Assembly (NCBI GenBank): GCA_028285685.1
Contig: JANQOR010000036.1
Location: 36,664-100,663, forward strand
DNA: 64,000 nt
Direction of reading: 5' to 3'
Source: Cyclobacteriaceae bacterium
GTDB lineage: Bacteria; Bacteroidota; Bacteroidia; Cytophagales; Cyclobacteriaceae
Notes under the pieces: model-generated
Told to the model about the DNA's origin: nothing
Database searches by the model: none
What the model saw: only the letters and a program-made list of their open reading frames with translations
Program-made: the position numbers and the translations under genes
Shown: positions 52,090 through 61,283 of the stretch, piece after piece
Position numbering within the stretch: the first letter of the stretch is position 1
How the letters are laid out: the number at the start of each line of letters is the position of its first letter

Positions 52090-53643
52090 TTATCCGTTCA
52101 TGCTAACCAGGAATTCGTCATTATTTGTTGTTCCCTTCATCTTACTCAAAAGAAATTCCATCGCCTCGTTGCTATTCATATCTGACATGAACTTACGCAA
52201 GATCCAAACTCTACTTAATTCTTCCTTGTCCATAAGAAGATCTTCTCTTCTTGTTCCTGAGGCTGGCACATCAATAGCAGGGTACACTCGCTTATTAGAG
52301 AGTTTTCGATCCAGTTGAAGTTCCATGTTACCAGTACCCTTAAATTCTTCAAAAATCACTTCGTCCATCTTCGAACCAGTCTCAATCAATGCGGTAGCGA
52401 TTATTGTTAATGAACCCCCGTTTTCAACGTTCCTGGCAGCACCAAAAAATCTTTTCGGCTTGTGTAAGGCATTTGCATCTACACCTCCTGATAAGATCTT
52501 TCCCGAAGACGGCACCACTGTATTATGTGCTCGTGCTAGCCGTGTGATGGAATCGAGAAGTATGACAACATCATGACCACACTCAACCATCCTTTTCGCT
52601 TTCTCCAAAACAATGTTCGCAACCTTGACATGCTTCTCAGCCTGCTCATCAAATGTGGAGGCTACAACTTCTGCTTTCACTGACCTTGCCATGTCTGTCA
52701 CCTCCTCTGGTCGCTCGTCGATTAGAAGGATCATCAGATAACACTCAGGGTGATTTTCCGCTATGGCATTAGCTACATTTTTTAGAAGGACAGTCTTACC
52801 CGTTTTTGGCTGGGCAACGATCATTCCTCTTTGACCTTTGCCAATAGGGGCAAACATGTCCAAAATCCTTGTCGAATAGTTGTCAGGCTTGGTACTCAAT
52901 TTAAGTTTCTCCTCCGGAAACAGGGGAGTCAAATATTCGAAAGCAACCCGATCACGGATTTCCTCAGTAGTCTTGCCGTTTACGGACTCAACTTTTAGAA
53001 GTGCGAAGTACTTCTCGCCGTCTTTCGGAGGTCTAATTTGTCCATTGACAGTGTCTCCCGTTCGCAGTCCGAACAATTTGATCTGAGACGGCGAAACATA
53101 AATGTCATCTGGACTTGCCAAATAGTGATAGTCACTAGATCGAAGGAACCCGTAACCATCTTGCATGATTTCAAGAACACCTTCATTTGCAATTATTCCA
53201 TCAAACTCCTTGATCTCTTCATTGTACTGCTCTTTCTTGCGCCTTTTTTCCTGACGCTCAGCTTCTCGTTCCTGCCTGGCAGCATCACGCTCCGCTCGAT
53301 CCGAATCTTCTTTCTTCTCGCCCTCTCCCTCTTTTTTATCTTCTCGCTTATCCTCCGGTTTGTCTTTCTTATCCTCTTTTCGTGATTTTTTCTCCTCTCT
53401 CTCTTTAGGTTTCTTTTCTTCAGACCTTTCCTTCTTTGGAGCTTCTACTGATTCTGGCGCCGCTGTCACATTCCCCTCTTTAATTTTTTTGATTTCGCTC
53501 TCAGGCATCGTCGCCTGCTGATCCAGGATCTTATAGATTAAATCCTGCTTTGCTGTCTTCTTCGCATTCTTAATTCCTAACTGCTCTGCAATGTCTCGTA
53601 GTTCCGACAAAAGCATTACACTCAGATCATCCAAGGTGTACAT
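52090..53643 (-). CDS. rho: transcription termination factor Rho with charged disordered insertion
   Basis: 517 residues versus about 420 in E. coli. N-terminal SAP-like helical part ([18 protein letters not shown]), then residues 45-145 made almost only of Lys, Glu, Asp and Arg ([20 protein letters not shown]), then the RNA-binding OB fold ([20 protein letters not shown]-type), and the RecA-like motor with P-loop [24 protein letters not shown] and [13 protein letters not shown]-loop [20 protein letters not shown]. Hexameric RNA helicase that ends untranslated transcripts. Charged insertions of this kind in Bacteroides Rho are linked to phase separation. Confidence 0.97.
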   Translation of the reverse strand: MYTLDDLSVMLLSELRDIAEQLGIKNAKKTAKQDLIYKILDQQATMPESEIKKIKEGNVTAAPESVEAPKKERSEEKKPKEREEKKSRKEDKKDKPEDKREDKKEGEGEKKEDSDRAERDAARQEREAERQEKRRKKEQYNEEIKEFDGIIANEGVLEIMQDGYGFLRSSDYHYLASPDDIYVSPSQIKLFGLRTGDTVNGQIRPPKDGEKYFALLKVESVNGKTTEEIRDRVAFEYLTPLFPEEKLKLSTKPDNYSTRILDMFAPIGKGQRGMIVAQPKTGKTVLLKNVANAIAENHPECYLMILLIDERPEEVTDMARSVKAEVVASTFDEQAEKHVKVANIVLEKAKRMVECGHDVVILLDSITRLARAHNTVVPSSGKILSGGVDANALHKPKRFFGAARNVENGGSLTIIATALIETGSKMDEVIFEEFKGTGNMELQLDRKLSNKRVYPAIDVPASGTRREDLLMDKEELSRVWILRKFMSDMNSNEAMEFLLSKMKGTTNNDEFLVSMNG

Positions 53644-53841
53644 AAGTGAATAAAAGTGTGTTTAAAAAATTCTTGTTTGAAGTAATAATTAGATTAGTAC
53701 TAAGCTTTAATAAGCTGGAATCCCCGGCTGGGTCTTCCTAGGACTGTATCGCAAGTATAGGCCATCACCCAGAATTAAGCAAGCACCATCTTAATTTTTA
53801 ACAGACGGCATAATTGTCTCCCTAATCAAGAGAAAATCATT

Positions 53842-53864
53842 TTTCTTTGCACTCCTTTTAAAAC
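53842..53864 (+). promoter_or_regulatory. serS promoter -7 element with downstream box
   Basis: TTTCTTTG (a near match to TAnnTTTG) followed by TTTGCACTCCTTTTAAAAC (53846-53864), nearly identical to the segments before rpsP and rplS. The serS ATG is 8 bp downstream. The remaining ~200 bp back to rho show no gene. Confidence 0.55.
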
Positions 53865-53871
53865 AAAAAGA

Positions 53872-55152
53872 ATGTTACAGGTTTCAACGATAGAAAAAGA
53901 TTTTGAAAGATGCCAAATTGGGTTGGAGAAAAGAGGAATGACTGATGCGAAGAATCTGCTGCAAGAAATTCTAGGCAAAGATCAAAAACGGAAATCTGTC
54001 CAGCAAAACCTGGATCAAGTCCTTAGTAGGTCAAATGCAATCGCCAAGGAAATCGGAATACTGTTCAAGGGCGGGAAGGGAGAAGAGGCTAAAACGCTAA
54101 AAACGGAATCTCTGAAATTGAAAGAGGAAAGCAAAAAACTCAACGAGTCACTTCAAACAGTGGAAAGTGAACTGCAGGACCTGCTCTATAATATACCCAA
54201 TGTACCCCACGAAAGCGTTCCGGCAGGCCAATCGGACGATGATAATGAAGTAATAAAGACGGAGGACAAGGACATTCCAAATTTGGAGGGTAACAAGAAG
54301 CCCCACTGGGAGCTAATCGAGGATTATGACATAATAGATTTTGAACTAGGGAGCAAAGTAGCGGGGGCTGGGTTTCCATTTTACAAAGGCCAGGGTGCTC
54401 GTTTGGTGCGAGGCCTCATAAATTACTTTTTAGATGAGGCCAACAATGCAGGATACTTTGAGGTACAACCACCAATTGCCATTAATGAAGCATCGGGCAT
54501 TGGAACAGGACAGTTGCCCGATAAAGAGGGTCAAATGTATCATGTGAAGGACCACAACTTGTACCTGATACCTACAGCAGAGGTTCCAATCACTAATATG
54601 TATCGAGGAGTTATTCTTGATGGAGGCTCCCTGCCAATTAAACATTCAGGCTATACGCCCTGTTTTCGAAGGGAAGCGGGCTCATGGGGCTCCCATGTCA
54701 GGGGACTCAATAGATTGCATCAATTTGACAAAGTGGAAATCGTCCAGGTGGTCAAACCGGAGTCTTCATATAAGGTTCTTGACAATATGGTGGAACATGT
54801 TGAAAAATTGATCATGTCACTTGAGCTACCGTATAGAATCCTAAGGCTGTGCGCTGGTGATTTGGGATTCACTTCCGCTTTGACTTATGACTTTGAAGTA
54901 TTCTCTGCGGCTCAGGAAAAGTGGTTGGAAGTGAGTTCCGTTTCAAACTTCGAAACCTATCAGGCAAATCGGTTGAAATTGCGAATTAAAAAAGATGATG
55001 GAAAAAAAGAGCTTGCTCATACGCTGAATGGCAGTGCGCTTGCCCTTCCTCGTATATTGGCAGCAATTCTTGAAAACAATCAGGAAGCTGATCAGATTAG
55101 AATGCCCGAAGTGCTAAAGCCCTACTTGGGATTCGATTCAATCAAAAAGTAA
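53872..55152 (+). CDS. serS: seryl-tRNA synthetase
   Basis: 426 residues, class II. N-terminal tRNA-binding coiled coil (residues 30-110), then motif 1 region, motif 2 (YTPCFRREAGSWGSHVRGLN, RLHQFDKVEIVQV) and motif 3 (LNGSALALPRILAAILENNQ). Charges tRNA-Ser and tRNA-Sec. Single gene with its own promoter, 84 bp before the oligopeptidase. Confidence 0.97.
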   Translation: MLQVSTIEKDFERCQIGLEKRGMTDAKNLLQEILGKDQKRKSVQQNLDQVLSRSNAIAKEIGILFKGGKGEEAKTLKTESLKLKEESKKLNESLQTVESELQDLLYNIPNVPHESVPAGQSDDDNEVIKTEDKDIPNLEGNKKPHWELIEDYDIIDFELGSKVAGAGFPFYKGQGARLVRGLINYFLDEANNAGYFEVQPPIAINEASGIGTGQLPDKEGQMYHVKDHNLYLIPTAEVPITNMYRGVILDGGSLPIKHSGYTPCFRREAGSWGSHVRGLNRLHQFDKVEIVQVVKPESSYKVLDNMVEHVEKLIMSLELPYRILRLCAGDLGFTSALTYDFEVFSAAQEKWLEVSSVSNFETYQANRLKLRIKKDDGKKELAHTLNGSALALPRILAAILENNQEADQIRMPEVLKPYLGFDSIKK

Positions 55153-55236
55153 GTACCTCTCATGTAAATGTTGGTTAACCTCACATTGGTTTGATAGGGG
55201 TTATTTAATTTTCAAGGCTATAATACACTTCAGGCT

Positions 55237-57369
55237 ATGAAAAATATAACTTATGCTCTTGTCTCATTGTTTTTGGTAGCATGCCAAACAAGATCGAACG
55301 AGACGGCAAAAAACCTATCTTACCCACAGACCAAGAAGGTGGACACTGTCGATGTTTACTTTGACAATGAAGTTCCCGACCCTTATAGATGGCTAGAAGA
55401 TGATCGATCAGAGGAAACTGCGAATTGGGTTTCTGCCCAGAACAAGGTCACCTTCGCATACCTTAACAATATTTCTTATCGGGACAAGCTAAAAGACCGA
55501 CTCAGGACACTCCTCGACTACGAGCGCGTTTTTGCTCCTACCCAACATGGTGATTATGACTACTATTATAAAAACGACGGTCTTCAAAATCAAAATGTAT
55601 TGTACAGATCAAAGGATGGTGAGGAGGAGGTTTTTCTAAACCCCAACGAATTCTCGGAAGAAGGTACGATTTCACTTACAACAACCAGCTTCACAGACGA
55701 TGGCTCACTTTGTGGATTCATGATATCAATCGGGGGTTCTGATTGGAGAAAGGCAATGGTTATGAACACGGCGACCATGGAAATTGTAGAGGATACGCTT
55801 GAAAATATCAAATTCAGTGGGCTTAACTGGAAAGGTAATGACGGGTTTTACTATAGCAGTTACGATAAACCTAAAGATGGAAGCGCCCTTTCCGCCAAGA
55901 CACAATATCACAAGTTGTATTATCACAAACTTGGAACTCCCCAAAGTCAGGATAAGCTGATCTTCGGAGGAGAAAAGCAACCCTACAGGTACATTTTCGG
56001 ATATGTGACCGAGGACGATCGGTACCTTGTGATCACGGCGGCTACAAGTACCAGTGGTAATGTCATGTTCATTCAAGATCTGAAGAACAATGGAAAAATT
56101 ATTCCAGTGGATGAAGATATGGAGACCGACGAATTTGTTCTCCACAGCGAAGGAAATCGATTATTGATCCAGACTAATGCGGATGCTCCAAATCAAAGAA
56201 TAGTAGAAACCAGTATCTCTAATCCGGTTACAAGCACGTGGAAGGATGTAATTCCGGAAACTGAAAATGTATTGAACGCAAGCACAGGCGGAGGATACAT
56301 ATTTGCGAACTATTTGATTGACGCTAAAACCCAAATCAAACAGTTCGATCTGAAAGGCAAGCTTGTACGAGACATTGAACTTCCTTCCATAGGGACAGCT
56401 TTTGGATTTGGTGGCAGGATGAGTGAAGATTTTATCTACTACACCTTTACCTCATTCACCTACCCTTCTTCCATTTACAAATACGATATACCCTCAGGTA
56501 ATTCTGAATTGTATCGACAACCAGAAATTGATTTCAACCCGGATGAATACGAAACCAAACAGGTTTTCTACGAGAGCAAGGATGGCACGAAGGTGCCAAT
56601 GTTCATCGTGCACAAGAAAGGAGTTGAACTTAACGGGAAAAACCCTACCTACCTGTATGCGTACGGTGGATTCAATATCAGCCTACGACCTTCTTTTAGC
56701 ACGCAAAGGATTGTCTGGTTAGAAAATGGGGGGATCTATGCTCAACCCAACCTCAGAGGTGGCGGAGAGTACGGAGAGAAATGGCACAAGGCCGGAACCA
56801 AGATGCAAAAGCAAAATGTGTTCGACGATTTCATTTCAGCCGGTGAATGGCTTATTGAAAACAACTATACCTCCAGCGAGTACTTGGCAATTGCCGGAGG
56901 TTCAAATGGGGGATTGTTGGTGGGTGCCACTATGACGCAGCGACCAGACCTTGCGAAGGTTGCATTTCCGGCAGTAGGTGTGATGGACATGCTACGTTAT
57001 CATAAGTTCACCGCAGGAGCAGGTTGGGCCTCAGATTACGGAACCTCGGAAGACTCAGAGGAAATGTTCCAATACCTGAAGAATTATTCTCCAGTACACG
57101 CCCTGAAGCCCGGAACCGCCTACCCTGCAACCTTGGTCACCACGGCTGATCATGACGACCGTGTGGTTCCAGCCCACTCGTTCAAGTTCGCCGCAACCCT
57201 ACAGGAGCATCATGCCGGAGCAAATCCAGTGTTAATCAGGATTGAGACAGATGCCGGTCATGGGGCAGGTACACCCATCTCGAAGCAGATAGAGCAATTG
57301 GCAGATCGATATTCCTTTGCATGGTACAACATGGGAGTGATACCGGATTTTGCCAAGGACGATATGTAA
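55237..57369 (+). CDS. prolyl oligopeptidase family lipoprotein (S9A)
   Basis: 710 residues: lipoprotein signal (ALVSLFLVAC), the N-terminal strand typical of the family (YPQTKKVDTVDVYFDNEVPD, PYRWLED), a seven-bladed propeller, and a C-terminal alpha/beta hydrolase with the nucleophile Ser in AIAGGSNGGLLVGA, the Asp in TADHDDRVVPAHSFKF and the His in TDAGHGAGTP. Cleaves Pro-containing oligopeptides, here probably in the periplasm because of the lipobox. Ended by a terminator before the GNAT gene. Confidence 0.95.
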   Translation: MKNITYALVSLFLVACQTRSNETAKNLSYPQTKKVDTVDVYFDNEVPDPYRWLEDDRSEETANWVSAQNKVTFAYLNNISYRDKLKDRLRTLLDYERVFAPTQHGDYDYYYKNDGLQNQNVLYRSKDGEEEVFLNPNEFSEEGTISLTTTSFTDDGSLCGFMISIGGSDWRKAMVMNTATMEIVEDTLENIKFSGLNWKGNDGFYYSSYDKPKDGSALSAKTQYHKLYYHKLGTPQSQDKLIFGGEKQPYRYIFGYVTEDDRYLVITAATSTSGNVMFIQDLKNNGKIIPVDEDMETDEFVLHSEGNRLLIQTNADAPNQRIVETSISNPVTSTWKDVIPETENVLNASTGGGYIFANYLIDAKTQIKQFDLKGKLVRDIELPSIGTAFGFGGRMSEDFIYYTFTSFTYPSSIYKYDIPSGNSELYRQPEIDFNPDEYETKQVFYESKDGTKVPMFIVHKKGVELNGKNPTYLYAYGGFNISLRPSFSTQRIVWLENGGIYAQPNLRGGGEYGEKWHKAGTKMQKQNVFDDFISAGEWLIENNYTSSEYLAIAGGSNGGLLVGATMTQRPDLAKVAFPAVGVMDMLRYHKFTAGAGWASDYGTSEDSEEMFQYLKNYSPVHALKPGTAYPATLVTTADHDDRVVPAHSFKFAATLQEHHAGANPVLIRIETDAGHGAGTPISKQIEQLADRYSFAWYNMGVIPDFAKDDM

Positions 57370-57395
57370 AACAATTTTCTCCAACCAACCAAAAG

Positions 57396-57435
57396 ACCCT
57401 GCTCAATCCTCCGGGACAGTAGGGTTTCTTATTTT
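57396..57435 (+). terminator. probable terminator after the oligopeptidase gene
   Basis: ACCCTGCT (57396-57403) pairs with AGTAGGGT (57418-57425) with one G-T wobble; the downstream strand is TTCTTATTTTT. The 14-nt loop is longer than usual. Confidence 0.6.
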
Positions 57436-57440
57436 TAAGC

Positions 57441-57887
57441 ATGATTAAAATCAGAAAAGGAACCAAGGACGACCTTCCAAGGCTGTTCGAACTTATCGTC
57501 GAGCTTGCGGTTTACGAAAATGGAGAAAAGGAAGTGACTAATACGGCCCAAAGGATGGAACAGGATGGCTTTGGAGAAGATCCAATCTTTGAATTTATCG
57601 TTGCGGAGGAAGAATCTTCCATTATAGGAGCTTCGATCTACTACTACAGATACTCTACCTGGAAGGGGAAAAGGATGTACCTGGAAGATTTGATAGTAAC
57701 AGAAAGTAAACGAGGAGTTGGTGCTGGCAAATTGCTATTCGAAGAGACCATTAAAATCGGGAAAGAAACCAACTGCACCGGCATGATGTGGCAAGTACTT
57801 GATTGGAACGAACCAGCAATCAATTTTTACAAAAAGTATGACGCCCACCTAGATGAAGAATGGATCAACTGTAACCTTCACTTTTAA
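57441..57887 (+). CDS. GNAT family N-acetyltransferase (SAT-like)
   Basis: 148 residues: MIKIRKGTKDDLPRLFELIV at the N-terminus, GASIYYYRYSTWKGKRMYLE, DLIVTESKRGVGAGKLLFEE (acetyl-CoA loop RGVGAGK, a variant of RxxGxG/A) and QVLDWNEPAINFYKKYDA. Closest to spermidine/diamine acetyltransferase-like members; the true acceptor is unknown. Its stop shares TTAA with the converging DUF4286 gene. Confidence 0.93.
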   Translation: MIKIRKGTKDDLPRLFELIVELAVYENGEKEVTNTAQRMEQDGFGEDPIFEFIVAEEESSIIGASIYYYRYSTWKGKRMYLEDLIVTESKRGVGAGKLLFEETIKIGKETNCTGMMWQVLDWNEPAINFYKKYDAHLDEEWINCNLHF

Positions 57888-58189
57888 ACTTCCTCTAAGA
57901 CCGTTCGAAAGGCGGCCATTTTGGTCCCATATCTGATGATTGAAGCTTTTTGAAGTTTAGGTGCTGCTTTACTCAAATACGTTTCTAATTGATCCAAGCT
58001 CTCAGCCATGTATTGAATGGCATAAGTACTGCCAGTCTCATCCGGCGCTTCGGAAAGCATCTTCATCATCCGGTGTTCTTTGAAAAAGCCGGTCTTCATC
58101 ACTTCTGGAATGTGCGTCTCCTTCATCCATTCGATCCAATCCTGTTCCACATCTGTATCAATATTTACAGTTACATTATATAAGACCAT
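57884..58189 (-). CDS. DUF4286 family protein
   Basis: 101 residues matching the small DUF4286 family: MVLYNVTVNIDTDVEQDWIE, WMKETHIPEVMKTGFFKEHR and YAIQYMAESLDQLETYLSKA. A ferredoxin-like dimeric alpha/beta barrel fold of unknown function is suggested by resemblance to antibiotic-biosynthesis monooxygenase-like proteins. Divergent from the CarH-like regulator (89 bp). Confidence 0.9.
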   Translation of the reverse strand: MVLYNVTVNIDTDVEQDWIEWMKETHIPEVMKTGFFKEHRMMKMLSEAPDETGSTYAIQYMAESLDQLETYLSKAAPKLQKASIIRYGTKMAAFRTVLEEV

Positions 58190-58278
58190 AGGTTAGAGAT
58201 TGGTTTGAAGTCGATTAACGAAAAAAACTTGGGTTTATGTCGAACAAAATCAAATAAAAAAAGTTTACTTTCCCAGAA

Positions 58279-59163
58279 ATGGGAGTTTATTCAATCAAAG
58301 ATCTGGAACATTTATCTGGTATCAAAGCGCATACGATCCGGATCTGGGAACAACGACACAATTTATTTACTCCTCAAAGAACCGATACCAACATACGCTT
58401 TTACAACGACGAGGATCTAAAGCTCATTCTTAACATTTCACTTTTAAAAAATCATGGCATTAAGATCAGTAAGATCGTCGGAATGAATGCAGAACAATTG
58501 CATGATGCCGTCACAGGTCTCAGCGATAGTCAAAGATTAAATGAAGATCAGGTAAATGCACTAACCGTAGCAATGCTTGATTTGAATGAGGAGTTGTTCA
58601 ATTCTGTAATGTCATTCAACCATAGCAAAATTGGATTTGAAAAGACGATGACAGATGTTGTGTATCCTTTTCTCAAAAAGATTGGTATCCTTTGGGTTTC
58701 AAGCTCGATCAATCCTGCTCAGGAACATTTCATTTCCCACCTGGTGAGACAAAAGTTAATGGTAGAAACGGGAAAATTACAAGTGTCAAAGACCGCAGAA
58801 ACATTTCTCCTTTTTCTGCCAGAAAACGAGCTCCATGAAATCGGGCTACTATTTGCAAACTACATGTTGAGAGCCCGTGGATATAACACCATCTATTTAG
58901 GTCAATCCGTTCCGCTCAAAGATGTGGAGGAAGTATTCCATACTGTGGATCCCGATTATCTTTTTACAGTTACCACCTCCAAACCAACTCAAGGTGACTT
59001 GGCAGATTTTCTGCTAGACCTTGAAAAGAAATTCAAAAAATCTAAGATATTTATCACTGGAAAGCAGGTCCTAGCCTGGAAATTGAAGCTCCCTAAAAAT
59101 CTGCAATTAATCACCCATTTTGACGAGTTGGATTCGATTTTGAGTCCGGCACATTTGTCCTAA
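58279..59163 (+). CDS. MerR-family regulator with cobalamin-binding domain (CarH/LitR-like)
   Basis: 294 residues. Residues 1-75: MerR winged HTH (YSIKDLEHLSGIKAHTIRIW, EQRHNLFTPQRTDTNIRFYN). Residues 85-165: four-helix cap with the Wx9EH signature of B12 photoreceptors (Trp139, Glu149, His150). Residues 175-294: B12-binding Rossmann domain with ExHxxG (ELHEIG; His186 is the expected lower cobalt ligand) and YNTIYLGQSVPLKDV. CarH/LitR bind adenosylcobalamin and leave DNA in light, derepressing carotenoid genes. The residue after Trp139 is Val, where Thermus CarH has His132. Lies directly before the sigma/crt operon, which fits this role. Confidence 0.92.
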   Translation: MGVYSIKDLEHLSGIKAHTIRIWEQRHNLFTPQRTDTNIRFYNDEDLKLILNISLLKNHGIKISKIVGMNAEQLHDAVTGLSDSQRLNEDQVNALTVAMLDLNEELFNSVMSFNHSKIGFEKTMTDVVYPFLKKIGILWVSSSINPAQEHFISHLVRQKLMVETGKLQVSKTAETFLLFLPENELHEIGLLFANYMLRARGYNTIYLGQSVPLKDVEEVFHTVDPDYLFTVTTSKPTQGDLADFLLDLEKKFKKSKIFITGKQVLAWKLKLPKNLQLITHFDELDSILSPAHLS

Positions 59164-59202
59164 AAGACGAGTACTCTTTTCAAATTCTCAATCATAAACT
59201 AA

Positions 59203-59288
59203 TTTTTGTTTAATCTTTTTATTTTTTTATTAAACAAAATTATCTCTATATTCGTTTAATATTTTGTTAAAATCATTAAACAAAAATG
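59203..59288. promoter_or_regulatory. operator array upstream of the sigma/crt operon
   Basis: TTTTGTTTAAT at 59204-59214 and its complement ATTAAACAAAA at 59229-59239 form an inverted repeat with a 14-bp spacer. A second pair of the same geometry follows: ATTCGTTTAAT at 59250-59260 (two mismatches) and exact ATTAAACAAAA at 59275-59285. A fifth degenerate copy, TTTTGTTAAAA, is at 59262-59272. GTTTAAT half-sites of each pair are 21 bp apart, two helical turns. The array ends 5 bp before the sigma ATG, as expected for a repressor site of the adjacent MerR protein. Confidence 0.75.
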
Positions 59289-59290
59289 AT

Positions 59291-59794
59291 ATGACTGCTT
59301 TAGAATTTGGATACCGAATTGAGTCATTGACAGGTTCATTGAAACCCTATGCTCTCAAGCTTACAAAGGACTCAGAAGATGCCAACGATCTCCTTCAAGA
59401 GACGGTTTATAAAGCCTATACAAATAGGACAAAATTTGAGGAAGGCACAAACCTGAAAGCATGGATGTATACGATTATGCGTAATACATTCATCACCAAT
59501 TATCAGCGAATGGTGAGAAGAAATACATTCATCGATACCACAGAAAACAGTCATTTTATCAATTGCAGTGCAGTTACCGAGAATAAGGCCTTTGGTGATT
59601 TCATACATCGAGATATAAGAAAAGCGCTAAATGAGCTAAAAGATATTTACAAGATTCCTTTTGAATTATACTTTGAAGGATTTAAATATCACGAAATTGC
59701 AAAGCGCTTGCACATTCCAATCGGAACTGTAAAAAACAGAATCCACATTGCGAGAAAAGAGCTAAAAGATGCTTTGAACGTTTATGCCAATTGA
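59291..59794 (+). CDS. ECF-type RNA polymerase sigma factor
   Basis: 167 residues. Region 2 (LTKDSEDANDLLQETVYKAY, GTNLKAWMYTIMRNTFITNY) and region 4 (YKIPFELYFEGFKYHEIAKR, IPIGTVKNRIHIARKELK). No anti-sigma gene is next to it; control is probably at transcription, by the CarH-like regulator through the operator array. The frame is open from TTG 59264, but that start lies inside the repeats, so ATG 59291 is chosen. The 3' end overlaps crtI by 11 bp, so sigma and pigment genes form one operon, recalling the LitR-LitS pairing of Streptomyces. Confidence 0.93.
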   Translation: MTALEFGYRIESLTGSLKPYALKLTKDSEDANDLLQETVYKAYTNRTKFEEGTNLKAWMYTIMRNTFITNYQRMVRRNTFIDTTENSHFINCSAVTENKAFGDFIHRDIRKALNELKDIYKIPFELYFEGFKYHEIAKRLHIPIGTVKNRIHIARKELKDALNVYAN

Positions 59795-61283
59795 AGATTC
59801 CTATTGTAGAGTTGTTGTAATAGGGGCCGGATTTTCCGGCCTTTCTTGTGCTTGTCACCTGGCAAAAAGGGGCTATAAAGTAACTATCCTAGAAAAAAAT
59901 GATCAGCCGGGTGGAAGAGCAAGGGCTTATTCAGAAAAAGGATTCACCTGGGACATGGGGCCATCCTGGTATTGGATGCCTGACGTATTCGAACGGTTTT
60001 TCAATTCTTTTGATAAGGAAGTTTCCGACTATTACCAACTAGAAAGGTTAGATCCATCCTACCGTGTAAAGTTCAAAGATGAGGTCTGGGATGTTCCTGC
60101 TACCATAGATGAAATCGAAAAATTATTCGATCGCATCGAACCAGGTAGCAGTGAAAGTCTAAGAAAATTTCTGGCTCAGGCAAAATTTAAATATGAGGTC
60201 GGAGTCAAGAACTTAGTGTACAAACCGAGCCGATCGTTAGCAGAATTCATCGACCTCAAGCTGTTGACCGGACTTCTCAGGATGGACGTTTTCACTTCCA
60301 TTGCTAAACATGTACGCAAACATTTTGAGGATGAACGGCTCATTCAGCTAATGGAGTTTCCAATTCTATTCCTAGGTGCAACCGCTCAGAATACTCCTGC
60401 TCTTTATACACTTATGAACTACGCAGATGTAGTTCTGGGTACTTGGTATCCAAAAGGGGGAATGAATTCAGTTGTAAAAGGAATGGTAGAATTAGCTATT
60501 GAGCTTGGCGTCGAGATTAATTACAATCAGGATGTGAGTTCCTTTTCCTACGCAAACGGAAAAATCACAGCAGTGAATGCCAAGGATGATGAATTCAGTT
60601 CAGACATCATCGTAGCCAGTGCCGATTATCACCATGTCGATCAGAAAATCTTGCCAGAAGAATTTCAGAACTATTCAAAGGAATACTGGGAATCCAGAAC
60701 ACTGGCTCCATCTTCTCTTCTCTTTTATCTGGGTATCGATAAGGAATTACCAAACCTTCAACATCACACACTTTTTTTTGACGAGGATTTTTCTGTACAC
60801 TCATCTGAAATTTATGAAAACCCACAGTGGCCAACCAGACCATTGTTGTATGTATCGGCTACCTCTAAGACTGACCCCACAGTTGCACCAAAAGGGAAGG
60901 AAAATTTGGTCGTTTTAATTCCAGTTGCACCGGATATTGCAGATACGACGGAGATTCGTGAGAAATATTTCCATCTTGTCATCGAGAAGCTGGAGAAGTT
61001 CACGGGAGAGTCCATCGGTGACTATGTAACAGTTAAACGGAGCTATGCGCATAGAGATTTTATCTCAGACTACAATTCCTTTAAAGGAAATGCCTACGGA
61101 TTGGCAAACACTCTTAAGCAGACAGCGATTCTCAAACCTTCTCTGAAAAACAAAAAACTAAAGAACCTGTATTACACAGGTCAGCTAACAGTCCCGGGAC
61201 CTGGAGTTCCACCCTCCCTTATCTCAGGAGAGGTAGTGGCCAATGAAGTGGCAAAGGATTTCCCTAATTTTAAATCACAATGA
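59784..61283 (+). CDS. crtI: phytoene desaturase
   Basis: 499 residues. FAD-binding N-terminus VVVIGAGFSGLSCACHLAKR with GGRARAYSEKGFTWDMGPSW, and the C-terminal signature TGQLTVPGPGVPPSLISGEV. Bacterial CrtI desaturates phytoene to lycopene (four steps) with FAD. Family relatives such as CrtD or CrtN have similar sequences, but the presence of phytoene synthase and lycopene cyclase in the same operon supports CrtI. Overlaps the sigma gene (11 bp) and crtB (4 bp, ATGA). Confidence 0.95.
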   Translation: MPIEDSYCRVVVIGAGFSGLSCACHLAKRGYKVTILEKNDQPGGRARAYSEKGFTWDMGPSWYWMPDVFERFFNSFDKEVSDYYQLERLDPSYRVKFKDEVWDVPATIDEIEKLFDRIEPGSSESLRKFLAQAKFKYEVGVKNLVYKPSRSLAEFIDLKLLTGLLRMDVFTSIAKHVRKHFEDERLIQLMEFPILFLGATAQNTPALYTLMNYADVVLGTWYPKGGMNSVVKGMVELAIELGVEINYNQDVSSFSYANGKITAVNAKDDEFSSDIIVASADYHHVDQKILPEEFQNYSKEYWESRTLAPSSLLFYLGIDKELPNLQHHTLFFDEDFSVHSSEIYENPQWPTRPLLYVSATSKTDPTVAPKGKENLVVLIPVAPDIADTTEIREKYFHLVIEKLEKFTGESIGDYVTVKRSYAHRDFISDYNSFKGNAYGLANTLKQTAILKPSLKNKKLKNLYYTGQLTVPGPGVPPSLISGEVVANEVAKDFPNFKSQ

